Part shown: positions 29,385-41,397 of the stretch, piece by piece
Layout: every line of letters starts with the position of its first letter
Position numbering within the stretch: position 1 is the stretch's first letter
Origin: Clytia hemisphaerica
Taxonomy: Eukaryota > Cnidaria > Hydrozoa > Leptothecata > Clytiidae
Reading direction: 5' to 3'
NCBI GenBank assembly: GCA_902728285.1
Contig: CACVBU010000367.1
Span: 186,001 to 250,000, forward strand
DNA: 64,000 nucleotides
The notes under the pieces: model-generated
The model's database searches: none
What the model saw: only the letters and a program-made list of their open reading frames with translations
Told to the model about the DNA's origin: nothing
Position numbers and translations under genes: made by a program

Positions 29385-29665
29385 AATAGTTTCAATGTTT
29401 CGCTTGATGGTTTCGATACTTCGCTTGATGGTTTCGATATTTCGCTTGATGGTTTCGATATTTCGCTTGAAGGTTTCGATATTTCGCTTGATGGTTTCGA
29501 TATTTCGCTTGATGGTTTCGATATTTCGCTTGATGGTTTCGATATTTCGCTTGATGGTTTCGAGATTTCGCTTGATGGTTTCGAGATTTCGCTTGATGGT
29601 TTCGATATATAACTTGATGGTTTCATTTTCGCTTGATGGTTTCGATATTTCGTTTGATGGTTTGA
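29385..29665. repeat. 21-bp minisatellite
   Basis: About twelve units of TTTCGCTTGATGGTTTCGATA run in tandem. Because 21 is a multiple of three and no frame holds a stop, three long frames are open (SLDGFDI and RLMVSIF on plus; SSEISKP on minus). Base composition and repeat purity argue against a gene. Confidence 0.9.
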
Positions 29666-30535
29666 TATCTCGCTTGGTTAATCTTTTCGTTCGATGACCT
29701 CATGATTCGTTTCGTTGTTTCAGTTCAACTGTTATGTGATAGATCAATCATCATGTGGTGGTCAAATCGCTAGGTGGCTAAATCGTTATGTGAAGCTTGG
29801 CTCATTACGTGACATGACCGCTTTTAAACTGCTGGTCTTTGGACTGGATGGAATTATAGCCTGCAGTGCCTAAATTACAAAGAACACTCTCTAAGACAAA
29901 ACTTATTGCTTTTTATGGACCGTAGATTAGATGAATAGATTTGTGTTCGGCCTTTTAAAAGTTGATGGGGTTTTCTAGAACTTTTAAAATGTAGGTCATA
30001 ACGTTCGAGTCTATCCTTCCTCTTTCCAATGCAAAAAGAGCCCCCAGCAGTTGCGATGATAGAGGGTTTTTCGCGGCGTGATAACTTATGAAAATATGGC
30101 GGCGTGATGATGATGTGAAAATGAAGTGCCTGCGTGATCATAAAATTTGGTTTTTGAGAGATGATGGTGTGAAATTACAGGTCAGCGTGGTTATGAAAAT
30201 TATATTTCCATTTAATAGCCAATTTAGACAGTCTAATTCTCAAAACTTTCCTCCTCTATTTCATCTGTTGTAGTATAAAAGGTATTAATTAAAGGTATTG
30301 CATATTGTTTAAACTGATTTTAAAGTTGTAGTAAAGTTGGTCGGAAAGTCGTTTATTTTCAATGATAGTGTTTGTAAAATTGACCAGAATTGACCCTAAA
30401 ATCATTTAGTACTAACTGTTCTAAGTGTATAACTAGAATGAGTAAATGAAAGCGTTTTAGTTGTAAGAGGGTCGGAAATTGAAAATTTCTTCCGACAAAT
30501 CATGGTACAGCCTTTTCAGTCAGTAATCAAAAACT
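29666..30535. other. No gene identified
   Basis: AT-rich sequence. Short GTGATGATG-type runs near 30,080-30,180; nothing else. Confidence 0.4.
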
Positions 30536-31302
30536 GTACCTTATTAAGTGGATGAATTTTGGCGTGGATTATTTTTTTGCGGTTTTCGAAAATTATGGCA
30601 ATCTCCGTAGACTGGAGTCGTTTATAATGCGTGTAATACTAATAATACCAATACTAATAATAATAATACGGGATTTAGTTTGTATAAACGACTGGAAGAA
30701 TCCGGTGTTCCAGCCTTATAGATACAGGGGCTAGCTACGCAGAAACTTGCGTAGCGAGAAAACAATTTATCAAGCAATAACAAACTCTCAAAACAAAATC
30801 AACTCAAATGAAAAACTTTCAATACACAAATCCACACACATGTTTTTCTCAAGAATTATTTTGAGCGGGAAAAACTTATAATTGCTAAATATTGACACTT
30901 TTCTTTTGTTTGAAGTTAGTGCACAAAGGTTTCTAGACGACTAAAATTGTTCTCTTTATTACTTTTTGCTTTATTTCTACTATGTATGAATTAGTCGTCT
31001 AGCTTGCTAGACTACAATCTCCGCGAAATTTAGTTCACGCTAAAATTTTGAAGGCCTTTGATTATTATAATAAAAGTTCGCGAAATTAAAGAAAGCTTTT
31101 GAGTGACTTTGCCTGCCTTTGTTCGATTAAAAACGCATCTCACGCATTTATATAGTCGAGAAACTAAATAAAGAAGGCTTAAATCGCGAAATTTAACCTA
31201 CGCCAGCCTACGCAAAAATTTTAAACACACAATCCACGCGAAATCTTTAAATTCTCGTCTTGCGATAATTAGTATACGCGAAAATTTATCCACCGAAGGT
31301 AC
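30536..31302. mobile_element. TIR element related to 1,069-1,908
   Basis: Left GTACCTTATTAAGTGGATGA and right TATCCACCGAAGGTAC are inverted; further in, cgcgaaa modules appear on both sides. Hairpin modules (GCTACGCAGAAACTTGCGTAGC at 30,731; GTCTAGACGACTAAAA near 30,931 with TTAGTCGTCTAG near 30,991) lie inside. Confidence 0.55.
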
Positions 31303-31639
31303 ACACTTACTTTACACTCTATCAGTTTACAACTATCAGTTGTCTAACAACAATGACAAGTTATCAAAAATTGATTACCAAAAACACATCTTGCTAAGCA
31401 CAAAAGTTTTTTCTATTGTATGATTGTGAAAAGAAAAATGGTGTGACTGTGAAATTAAATTATGCAGGCTTGATGACGTGAAATGGAAAAATAAAATGAC
31501 GTGAAGGCATGGACCTTGGGTTTGCTGGGCAGCCTCTTGAATGCATAGAACTCGAGAAGATCTACTTAATAGATGTAGGCTTTTTCAAGTGTACTGTCAA
31601 ACTGGGAAGGAATGATAACTGGTTCTGGGACTAAGAACT

Positions 31640-32325
31640 AACATAGAGGTATAAAGAAAAACAGGAGTTGAATGTGTCGGTAATTGGTCGTTAAAGTCTT
31701 TTGATTTCTTTTATAAAATGTATCAAAAGAAATTCTAAGCTCGCCCGATGAAATAAGACTTTTTAGTAGAACTCAAGTTTGCTATGAACATTCTAATAAT
31801 CAGTATTGAAGATTCTCGCCTTTTAATATACGAAAATTAGATAAAAATTCGTCCACGAAGCAAGTTTATGTTCCATTTCGCTATCCGTTCAATTTTGTTT
31901 TGAAAAGATATTTTCTCAAGCCAGAAAATGAAAAAGTTCTTTATAAGCACACACGATTTCAGACTCAATCTGTAGACATAAAGTCGCTGGAGAATTTTGG
32001 AGGAAAGTATCAAGCAATAGAGTTCGTACCTTTAAGGAAAACATTGATCGAAAAATCTTATCATTTGATGAAGGATTGCCAAGTTTACAGGCCTTTTTTA
32101 GTCCAAATATTTTCTTACACTGATGTCAGAAACAATGAATCTCGTCTCATCTAATTTCTAACGCTTAAAAATGAGCCAATAGGATTTCACCTATGGATAA
32201 AAGAGCTCATTAAAAATGCACGATATATGAGATTATGAGCATGCATACATCGTAACTTTTTAATCGTAGGGCGAGCTTGGTTACAATAGCATACTTCTCC
32301 TGTTTCTTTATACCTCCATGGAACT
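31640..32325. mobile_element. Probable TIR element with a short open frame
   Basis: AGAGGTATAAAGAAAAACAGGAG near the left is mirrored by CTCCTGTTTCTTTATACCTC at the right, and AAGCTCGCCC (31,737) by GGGCGAGCTT (32,269). The 84-codon plus-strand frame at 31,900-32,154 (KRYFLKPENEKVLYKHTRF... NNESRLI) has coding-like composition but matches no family I know. Confidence 0.45.
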
Positions 32326-32330
32326 AATAA

Positions 32331-32400
32331 CGTGAGCCGCTTGAAAATACGAAAATGTTAAAATATTAAACTCAGAATGCTAGTCACTCAGCGGCTCACG
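32331..32400. repeat. Hairpin
   Basis: CGTGAGCCGCT and AGCGGCTCACG are exact complements around a 48-base loop. Confidence 0.7.
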
Positions 32401-33420
32401 TTTTTCTGGACCGGTATACCAGAGAAAAATAGCGTTAAGATTCTAAGCTCGGGAATCAGATTCTTTCCCAATTTCACGGTACTCCACGGGTACGGGTAGA
32501 AATTTCAGGAATCCAAAATTCAAAAATCTATAAAAGATTTCATTTAGACTCTCAAAGGGTTCATAATCGAGGCTTGGAAATTTGGCGAAGATTAAGAACT
32601 AAGGGTGTCCCACCAGGGTTACGCTGTACAACAGGCACCCCTACCCATACATTGAAAACATGATTCCCTGAGGTACGAGGATATAAGGGTATATGTGTAT
32701 TAGATTAATATAGTAAAACTTAAGAAAAATTCTCACCTATGATCATTATCTGTGATAGGGTGGTTATGGTTATTATCTGACGGACATATCAAACCATATA
32801 CAAGGTAGTAGGTTCATCAATATTGCTTTCAATTTTCAATTTCATTTCACTAAAATCAAAAGGAACATGAATTGACATAACTACCGGTGACACACAAAAT
32901 GATTCTTTCGTTATGAGGCCAAATTTTTGTCCCAAAGTAGTTTACATAGTGTGCCGAGGGGTCTAGCCCCCAGCTTTTTTCAAGGGGGCTAAGGAAAATA
33001 GCCACCGGCTAAATTATAAAAACGTAGCCCCACCTTCACAAAGCAAAGTATCAAAGACATTTTGCATGCAAATTCTCAATAAATGTATTGCGCTGCAGGC
33101 AAAAATATTTTTTAAGAGGGGTCAAAACCTTCCCCAAAGAATAGATTTTTTATATAATTTAAAATGTTTTTAACCTATAAAGCTCTGCCCCTGCAGTATT
33201 ATTACTCAAAAAGCAGCCCCCACTAGCAAACTAGCCCCCAGTATTTTTTAAAAAGTACAGCCCCCAATCAAGCAAAAATGGTTTAGCATTTTTATTTTTC
33301 ACCTCTAATTTACAGCTTGCTATTTCTTTTCTATCCAGTTATCCATGGTTCTTTACAAAAACAAAGCATTCAACTTCGGAAACATTTTTTATTCCATAGT
33401 ATATAAAAGCAGAACATTAA
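32401..33420. other. No gene; diverged repeat fragments
   Basis: Holds several TAGCCCCCAG-type C-run fragments in both orientations (32,965; 33,232) that suggest an old inverted element. No open frame worth listing. Confidence 0.35.
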
Positions 33421-33687
33421 ATACACCCCTGTTTCACAGCCCCGGTGGAACCTTTTTCCTCAGTAGGGATAAAAATTCCTATTGAAATGTTAATGGGATA
33501 GAAATTCTATTGGGTATTGCTCCAAGGTTAAAAAACCCAGTGGGGTGGTTTTGGAGTGCAATTTTTTTTAACATGGAATTTCGAGTGGAGATGAAATCAA
33601 AGTCAATTTCCCAGTGGGACTGAAATTCAAGGGTATTTTCCACCGGGGACGAAATTTTTGCTTAATTTGTGACACTGGGGTGTTAAA
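33421..33687. mobile_element. MITE, CACCCCTGT family, copy B
   Basis: Begins ACACCCCTGTTTCACAGCCC and ends CACTGGGGTGT, with TAAAT on both sides as a possible 5-bp target duplication. Interior modules match copy A. Confidence 0.65.
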
Positions 33688-34133
33688 TCTTTTATAGAAA
33701 AGTTGTTTTTTTCATTTTGTCTAAAACGCTTGGTCAATAGTTAAATTTCCTAAAATTTGGTGATTTTTAGTACTCATATGTACTAAAATTTTTCTTAAAT
33801 TTCTTGAAGACCCCACCTAATTTGGGATTTTAGTACACATGGTACTAAAATGCTTTAAGGCCTTTTTTGTAATACCACCACGTCACTAAAAGTCATGATG
33901 TCTGAAATTTTAGTAAAGAAAATTAGGCAGGTTTGTCAGATTTTCAGGTTAAAAGTTTTGTTTTTAAATAACAGTGAAATTGTATGCTTACTCATCAATT
34001 TCATCAGGTTTAATTTACTTAAGCTTTTTGACATTGAATCTGATTGAATTGAAACAGATGTGGAGTAAGATTGGTCAAAAAGAGGAAAAGAAAAATATAT
34101 ATAGGGACACACTGTTCTGATATGAAATAAGAA
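33688..34133. other. No gene; small palindromes
   Basis: TTTTAGTACTCATATGTACT with its mirror near 33,766 and TTTTAGTACACATGGTACTA near 33,834 are the only structures. Confidence 0.4.
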
Positions 34134-34474
34134 TACACATGTGTTTTTTAAAGAAACACACTTTTAAGACACATGAAAAACTAAGAAACATCTAAGAAAC
34201 ATGCCGAGGCATCTCAGCTTCTCAGCCTGAGAAAATAACAACTTTTAATTTGGTTTTTCGGTTTTTGAAGAACCTTCCAATCAAAACAAATGCTTTTTTT
34301 TCTTTGTATGAAAATAAAATTATAATTCATAAAACGTTTTTTTGTTGTAAATAAACACTACTGTATATCAAAAAGTTAAGAGACATCTAAGAAACATTTA
34401 AGGCTCAAAAGGCCAATTTCTTAAGAAACATTGAGGCTGCTTGGTAAAACTAGTTTCTCAAAAAAAAACCTGTA
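34134..34474. mobile_element. MITE, TACAC family, inverted copy
   Basis: Its modules (AAGAAACATCTAAGAAACAT, GCCGAGGCATCT, GAACCTTCCAATCAAAAC, CATTGAGGCTGCTTGGTAAA) are the reverse complement of those in the element at 56,216-56,492. Confidence 0.65.
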
Positions 34475-35047
34475 CTCATGTAAAAATAAAACCTTTAAGC
34501 AAAAAAAAACTCCTAGCTCAAATTTCATATTGTGTGCGTTCAGTAAATCAAAATTCTTATAATTCAAACAATTCTATATCCTTGACCCATACTACCAAGC
34601 CTAAAAACAGCATTTATTTTGCTTTATTTCTTGTACAAATAATAATTAATCTGGGAATGCAAATTTTTTTCAAGCAATCCAATAAATTCCTTAAAAAACT
34701 CAACATTTCTTCAGTTAATAATCAGCTAAAAGATAATATGAAATTGTAACAAAATTCTCATAAAAAGTCACAGTTGTTTACCCAAAACATCAGATATATA
34801 CCATTACGCTTAAAATTTGACATGAATCTATTATAACCAAAAAATCATTGATTGTCTTGATTTTAGGCTTTTTTGGCTGCACTTTTATTAACATCTCTTC
34901 AGCTTTCTCATATATAAGGCAAATTCATTTTGTCATAATTGCAGCTTGTCCTTGACGTCACCTAAGAATATATTATATTCATATTCAATATTATTAATAT
35001 TGAAAGGATTTACTAGTCTGCAAAGGGAAACAAAATTATATTTGTTG

Positions 35048-36633
35048 ACTATGCCGGCCATTCTGTAGCAATATTCAATCTTTCGAATATTTAGTTCAAT
35101 CCAATCCTTAATGCCGATATTTAGTTCAATCCAATCCCCATATTTAGTTCAATCCCTATATTTCGTTCAATCCAATCCCGATATTTTATTCAATCCCTAT
35201 ATTTCGTTCAATCCAATCCCGATATTTTATTCAATCCAATCCCGATATTTCATTCAATCTATTTTTATTCAATCTTTTTTTTCATTCAATCTTTTTTTTT
35301 ATTCAATCTTTTTTTTATTCAATCTTTTTTTTTTATTCAATCTTTTTCATTCAATCTTTTTTTTTATTCAATCTTTTTATTTTATTCAATCTTTTTTTTT
35401 TATTCAATCTTTTTTTCATTCAATCCTTTTTTTATTCAATCTTTTTTTTCATTCAATCTTTTTTTCATTCAATCTTACTGGGCACGAGTACTCCTGCACT
35501 GTTGTTTTAACATTGGATTGGATTGGACATGATACCGTTACCGATAACACTGTTCCATTTCAGAGTGTTTGGAGCAGCTGTAGCAGCTGTCTCCTCGCCG
35601 TCATCATTGGCGGAGAAATCAAAATCATCATCATTGTCATTTGGTTTTATCAATGCAATTTCAAATACCTTTTCAGGTATCTTTCTTTGATTGTAGGGAT
35701 GCTGGCGTGCACGTTCACGCCCCCCACGTCAACGACCTTTTCTTCCACCACGAATAGGGCCACCGCTACCAGCTTCTTCACTAACAACAGAAGAAGCAAC
35801 CGCACCACCGGATGCTCTAAGTCTTTCGGTTTGATTCAGTCCAGCGAAAGTCCCATTTCTAAAGCTAGCACTCAGCATACTAGTTGCATTCGCAACGGCT
35901 CGTTCTAAAGTTCCTGATGATGTTGTCGAACTCGTTGACTCAACCAAATTGCTGGCCTCACGAAGCAGCTCAGCGAGACGTAAATTGTTATTGTTGTTGC
36001 TTGACGCCATCTTGAATTTGAATCTAGTCGGTTCTGACTATTTATCTGACTTAGAGAACGGTGCGATCTCCTAACATAATTCAGTCAGATCCGACTAAAC
36101 TTTTACGTCTTAAATCACTTCAAACATTGTGGAAACTGCATTAGGGAGATAATAATTACGCTCCTACCCAGGAAAGATTGAATGAAAAAAAAAGATTGAA
36201 TACTGTAAAAAAAAGATTGAATAAAAAAAAAGATTGAAAAAAAAAAGATTGAATAAAAAAAAAAGATTGAATAAAAAAAAAAAGATTGAATAAAAAAAAG
36301 ATTGAATAAAAAAAAGATTGAATGAAAAAAGATTGAATTAAAAAAAAGATTGAAAAAAAAGATTGAATGAAATATCCAGAAATATCGGGATTGGATTGAA
36401 TGAAATATCAGGATTGGATTGAATAAAATATAGGGATTGGATTGAATGAAATACAGGGATTGGATTGAATGAAATATAGGGATTGGATTGAATGAAATAT
36501 AGGGATTGGATTGAATGAAATATAGGGATTGAACTAAATATGGGGATTGGATTGAACTAAATATCGGCATTAAGGATTGGATTGAACTAAATATTCGAAA
36601 GATTGAATATTGCTACAGAATGGCCGGCATAGT
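35048..36633. mobile_element. Foldback element carrying a coding exon
   Basis: Inverted arms of about 430 bp (35,048-35,480 and 36,170-36,633) start ACTATGCCGGCCATTCTGTA and consist of tandem TATTTAGTTCAATCCAATCC and TATTCAATCTTTTTT units. The arms' repeats produce low-complexity frames of 150-265 codons that are not genes. Between the arms lie about 690 bases of different composition that hold a broken open frame. Arms built of tandem units around unrelated cargo are typical of foldback transposons. Confidence 0.8.
35507..36010 (-). pseudogene. Cargo exon in the foldback element, one in-frame stop
   Basis: Starting at ATG (36,010), the frame encodes MASSNNNNNLRLAELLREAS..., then a Ser/Thr/Ala-rich stretch and PIRGGRKGR. 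It meets a TGA at 35,729-35,731, and continues in the same frame as RGGRERARQHPYNQRKIPEK, VFEIALIKP, an acidic DDDFDF run and KWNSVIGNG to TAA. Arg-Gly-rich sequence on both sides of the stop argues that it was one exon of about 165 codons, perhaps ending at a GTAACG donor near 35,540. I do not recognise the protein. It may be a captured host first exon or an element-encoded gene. Confidence 0.55.
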
Positions 36634-36950
36634 TGACCTAGGTTGACCTAAAGGTATATAAACCGTTTTAAAAAACATGGCTCAGCCAGTCAGTTAATGA
36701 AAAATTCTCAAAATTTATGGTTGGCAAAATCCAAAAAAATAACTTCTTATGGATCTAAACCAACCCTCTCTAAATTCATTCATGAAGCTTGAAATTTATT
36801 CAAAAATACTATAAGATTTCATGTTGATATTAATACGCTGTGGAGCACATTTTGAGAGCTTTCATCCCACAATGCAATTTTCTTTAATATTTTTAACCCA
36901 TCTGTAAATTCTAGGGTTATATAGTGAAAATTCTTATATCATAAATTTTT

Positions 36951-38560
36951 CAAGTTAAGGTATGTGTTCACCTTCCTTGACACATTCTCTTTAATTGATC
37001 ATATCTTTAGAACAACAAATTTTTATACATCAAAAGTATATATTTTCTGAAAGCCAATAATATTCTCTTTCTAATGGTAAAAGTTTCAGCTGAACACACT
37101 GGGCCCAGATGGCAAAAGTTTGGAAATAGGGAGAGGGAGAGCAACAAAAAACTATTTCTTACAATTTTTGTATTATAAAGGCTTTCATAGAGCTCTAGTG
37201 TCACATTACATGAGATAGAAAATAGTAGACTTCAACTTTTGACTTTCTTTTGAGATTTATCATGAAAATTGAGATTTTTAGCTTGGAAAATGCAGGCAAA
37301 ATTTGAACTTTTAAACCGCTAAGTGTCACATCAAAACTCCAGCATTTTTAGAAAGGTTAGTGTCTGTAGTTTTCAAAACATATATGGTTTGATATGTGAC
37401 ACTTAGCGGTTTTCGAGATATTTGGACATTTGTGGTTACCTTAAGCATTTTCGTGATGAGAATTTCGATTGAAAATTTGAGTTTTTTTCTCGCTCTTGGA
37501 CATTTATACATACTTTTAAGCAATTTCTCTTTAGAATATAATGTCTCTAAGGTAATCACACAAAATGAACTGATTTAGAAGCTGAATTTAGTTCAGAATC
37601 TTCAAAAATATGCATTTTTCACTTATTTTGATTTTTCATCAAAATCTGGTTTTCAGTCAACTTTGGAGCCACATAACTTGAGTTACAAATCAGATACAGA
37701 CCTGAAACTTTGGCATCTGATCAGAAATTTATTCAAGATTCCATAAATTATATTAATAAAGCAAAATTTTAACTTTCGTTTTTTCCCTATTTCCACCTCT
37801 GGGCCCACTGTGCTGAATTTAAAAAACTGGGCAGGATATAATTAAAATCTTAAGAATTTTAACCTTACCTACTTCAAAGAAGTTAAAGTCACCCATAGCT
37901 TTTGAAATTTGAAAAAATAATTTCGATACTATGTTCCCAATAGATTGAACCAAAAAAATGTCTTAGGATTTTTTTTTGGATCGACTTTAACTCGAGAAAA
38001 CTTAAAAATTGTTAAAATTTGGAAAAAAATCATTCATTTCTCGATTTTTTTCCACTTAACCTGAAATTGTGAAGCTTTAACTCGATTAGAAAAAAAATCC
38101 TAAGACATTTTTTTAGTTCAATTCTTTGCCGAAAATATAAAAAAAAATTAAGTTCATAGCTAAATGCTATGGGTGACTTTAACCTCGTTAAAAGTAGTAT
38201 GGTATGGTAAAATTTCATTTTTTTCTACATCAATTTGAAATTTTTGACGAGATAATAACTGTTTAATTAAGTAATCAGAGAAATGTGTCAAAAATGTTAC
38301 TATTCAATAGATGTGAGAATAAACATCAGCTGAATTCTCTCTTTTCTCTTTGTTGTTTCCGAAAGAGACAATTATTTGAGTAAATAATCCATCATAAGAC
38401 GAACTTTGTTTTAAAATTTAAATGGTCATAACTCTGGATCAAAAAAAGATTTTAAGATCGCGATTTTACCAAAATGAAATCCAGTAACTTTTCTTCCACT
38501 TTGACTGAAAAAAAATTTTTTGACAAAAAATCGGAAAAAAGGTGTACACATACCTTAAGC
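36951..38560. mobile_element. 1.6-kb TIR element with two internal hairpins
   Basis: TTAAGGTATGTGTTCACCTT at the left is mirrored by GGTGTACACATACCTTAAG at the right. Inside, one hairpin spans 37,085-37,815 (CACTGGGCCCAGA pairs) with a nested one at 37,316-37,411 (CCGCTAAGTGTCACATCAAA). A second spans 37,863-38,205 (AAGTTAAAGTCACCCATAGC and AATGTCTTAGGATTTTTTTT). No coding sequence. Confidence 0.6.
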
Positions 38561-40234
38561 AACTAACCTCCCAACATCATAAAGTTAAATACCTGAAATT
38601 TTGTTTTTTTCCCTCGAAAAACCTGAAAATTCAGACCAAAACGGTGAGATTTATGTTCTTGATGAAAAAAAATTGCTTTTCCCTGAACAATGAGTAATGG
38701 GTTTTTACCTCCTGTGAGAGAAAAAGTTTAGATTTCAAACATAAGGGAAAGATAGTTTTATAAATTTCTAAACGCCTAACAAAAAATCAAGTTTAAAAAT
38801 TTCTTTTAAATCATTATTTTTCTTTTAAAGATTTTTTAATAACCCCTTTCTTGAAGTTTAAACATTTTTCTCTCAGATTCACAAATTAAATGTTGTAAAT
38901 TTTTGATCTTACAAAACATTATACTCACAAAAAGTTATATGCCTGAACTGAAGCAGTTATATTAGAATTACCTGCAATGCGCAAACAAGTTGAACATGTA
39001 TGTAAATTTGAATGAATGTAAATAAACCAAATTCATGCCATATTCCAGAGCTGCAAACCTTTCTTAATACCAACTACTCTCTTACTGATTCTTTTATAAA
39101 TTTTACTTCTTTGTAAGTTTCTTACCTACTGTGCGATATTAAAAACGAAAGTAATTTCCTGTACATTGCCGGTAATCAAACTTTTTTGATTACAACCGCT
39201 TGGGTTTGTCTCTGCAAAAAATCTGTGTAGAGTTCTAAAAATCAAAGACACTTTCATCAAAACAACTAAAATTTCAGGGTGTCAATTTTTCAACTTAGAC
39301 CACAATCAAAAATAACTTGTGTACGCGTTATTTTCCATTTTCCAGAACGTCAGAAAAATTGAATTTTCATATCTATCTAAAATTTAGAATAAACTGTCTA
39401 CTACCTTAAAGGAAACTAATTTTTGCGGTTTTTGCGGATTTGGCCCCAAACCACATTGCCAAATTTTTTCAAGGTTTTGAAAATTCTATGTTCAATTTTT
39501 CATTATGTCCATAAATTCAAGCTTTCTGGTCATTTGATTTTCTTTTCCGCATTTTTCTCAATATGTAGTAGCTTTTGCAGCTTTTTAAAAGAGGTTTCAT
39601 ACGTGAAATTCTACTTTATTTTTATTTTTTCGCCGGCCGAACGACCGACACTCTTTCTCTGGCATGTAAAACAACAAGTTGGCTTCGCCTTAAATAACTT
39701 TCTGAGTTGCTTCAAAAGAAAATCAAGAGCGCAAGGAAATTTAAAAAAATGTAAACTCTTTAAAGGAGTGGGAAGATCTGGTGTTAAGCTTACAGTATCA
39801 ATTTGTTTGAAAAAAATCTGTGAGTTTCAACATTGAACATCCAAATGAGCCCGATCAATCAAATGATCAATCAAGATAATTGAACTACATCAAAGAATCT
39901 ATAATTAAGTTGGCTTAAAAAATCTTATCGAGCCTGATTGAACACTCACAATTTTTGAAGTAAGAGTTCGGTTAGTTCGGTCACTAAAAAATTTTAATGA
40001 GTTTGATGATATCACAATCCTCTCATCTCTTCTAGCTTCCTAGAACTTAAAATCGCAGCACACAATTTACCATATTGCAATTCCCAGACTTAAGGATATT
40101 GTATGTACCTAGATAATTGTCTTTGTGGATCCAAAATGATTCTATCATACAGTGAGCAATATGCAAGCTGAATTCTATTTTAAGGCCACAATCACAAATA
40201 ACTTGTGTTCGCATCATATGAACTGACCGACTGA
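38561..40234. other. No gene; dispersed repeat copy
   Basis: 39,410-39,660 contains AAGGAAACTAATTTTTGCGG followed by sequence shared, inverted, with 26,858-27,035. The 137-codon plus frame at 39,423 covers this repeat and is probably not a gene, though the shared frame is curious. Confidence 0.4.
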
Positions 40235-40243
40235 TAATTGTTC

Positions 40244-41388
40244 CGGTTAGTGTAAAACGCAGGTCACAGGTCGCAGGTCGCAGGTCACAGGTCGCAGGTC
40301 ACAGGTCGCAGGTCACAGGCCAAGAAAGTGCAGACCGGAAAAAAAAAAAGATCATAACATATACATAACATAACATCAATACATAGCGCATTAAATTACA
40401 AAAAAGTAATACATGCTATTTAGATATTATAAAATGACAATTGAATAGAATAACAACCTATTTTGACATAGTGACACTTACTTACAAAAATAATGACAAA
40501 ATCATAAAATATGATGCCTAGCAAGACAAAAGCACGAAAAATATTTATTATACAAAATGTGATGTGGATGGTGTGAATGGATATAAAATGGCACCAAACA
40601 GAAGCTTGCAAGGACCCTAAGAGAGTGGTTTTAGAAGGATGGAACTAATTAATTATTCAGTTATTATTTTAATGTCTTAATGACAATTTTTGACAAAAAT
40701 ATTAACAGAATCATAAAATATGATGCAAGAACAGACAAAAAAACGAAAAATATTTATAATACAGAATGTGATGTAGATAGTGTGAATGGATATAAAACGG
40801 CACCAATCAGAAGCTTGTGAGGTCCCTAAGAGAGTGGTTTTAGAAGGATGAAACTAATTAATTATTCAATTGTCATTTTAATGACTTAATGACAATTTTT
40901 GACAAAAATATTGACAGAATTACAAAATATCATGTCTTACAAGAGAAAAACACCAAAAATATTCAGCATGCCGAATGTGATGATAACAATATGGCTGGAT
41001 ATAAAATTACATAAATCAGAAGCTCGTGAGTTCTCTGAGAAGGTAGTTTTAGAGCGATTTGTTTTATTATATGTAACCATCATATAACATTACAAACATT
41101 ACAATATGTAATATACCTGTTATACGTATAATATGGTTTCAAATATTTTCTGGTCTGCGTTATACACGGCGCAAACCGCGAAAGATCGATAAAAGCACAT
41201 GGTTAAATTTTGATGTTTGAAATGGTTTTATATGGATGAAATTGCTTGAGAATTATGTTTTTGATAATTCTTTGTGTTTTCCAAACATTTTCATCTGCAA
41301 TGACATTGATTAGAGTTAACCTGTCATCACTGACCTGTGACCTGTGACCTGCGACCTGTGACCTGTGACCTGCGTTTTACACTAACCG
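40244..41388. mobile_element. CGGTTAGTG element, copy 1
   Basis: The 1,145-bp element begins CGGTTAGTGTAAAACGCAGG followed by tandem TCACAGG/TCGCAGG and ends with the inverse. TAATTGTTC flanks it at 40,235-40,243 and 41,389-41,397. Inside, a block of about 220 bp (TGAATGGATATAAAA...GAGAGTGGTTTTAGA) occurs two to three times. No transposase; Mutator-like by the 9-bp duplication. Confidence 0.85.
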
Positions 41389-41397
41389 TAATTGTTC

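Noticed and set aside
35111..35908. 265-codon plus-strand frame in the foldback element
   Set aside because: Its first half is translation of the TTCAATC repeat arm, and the second half is the antisense of the cargo exon.
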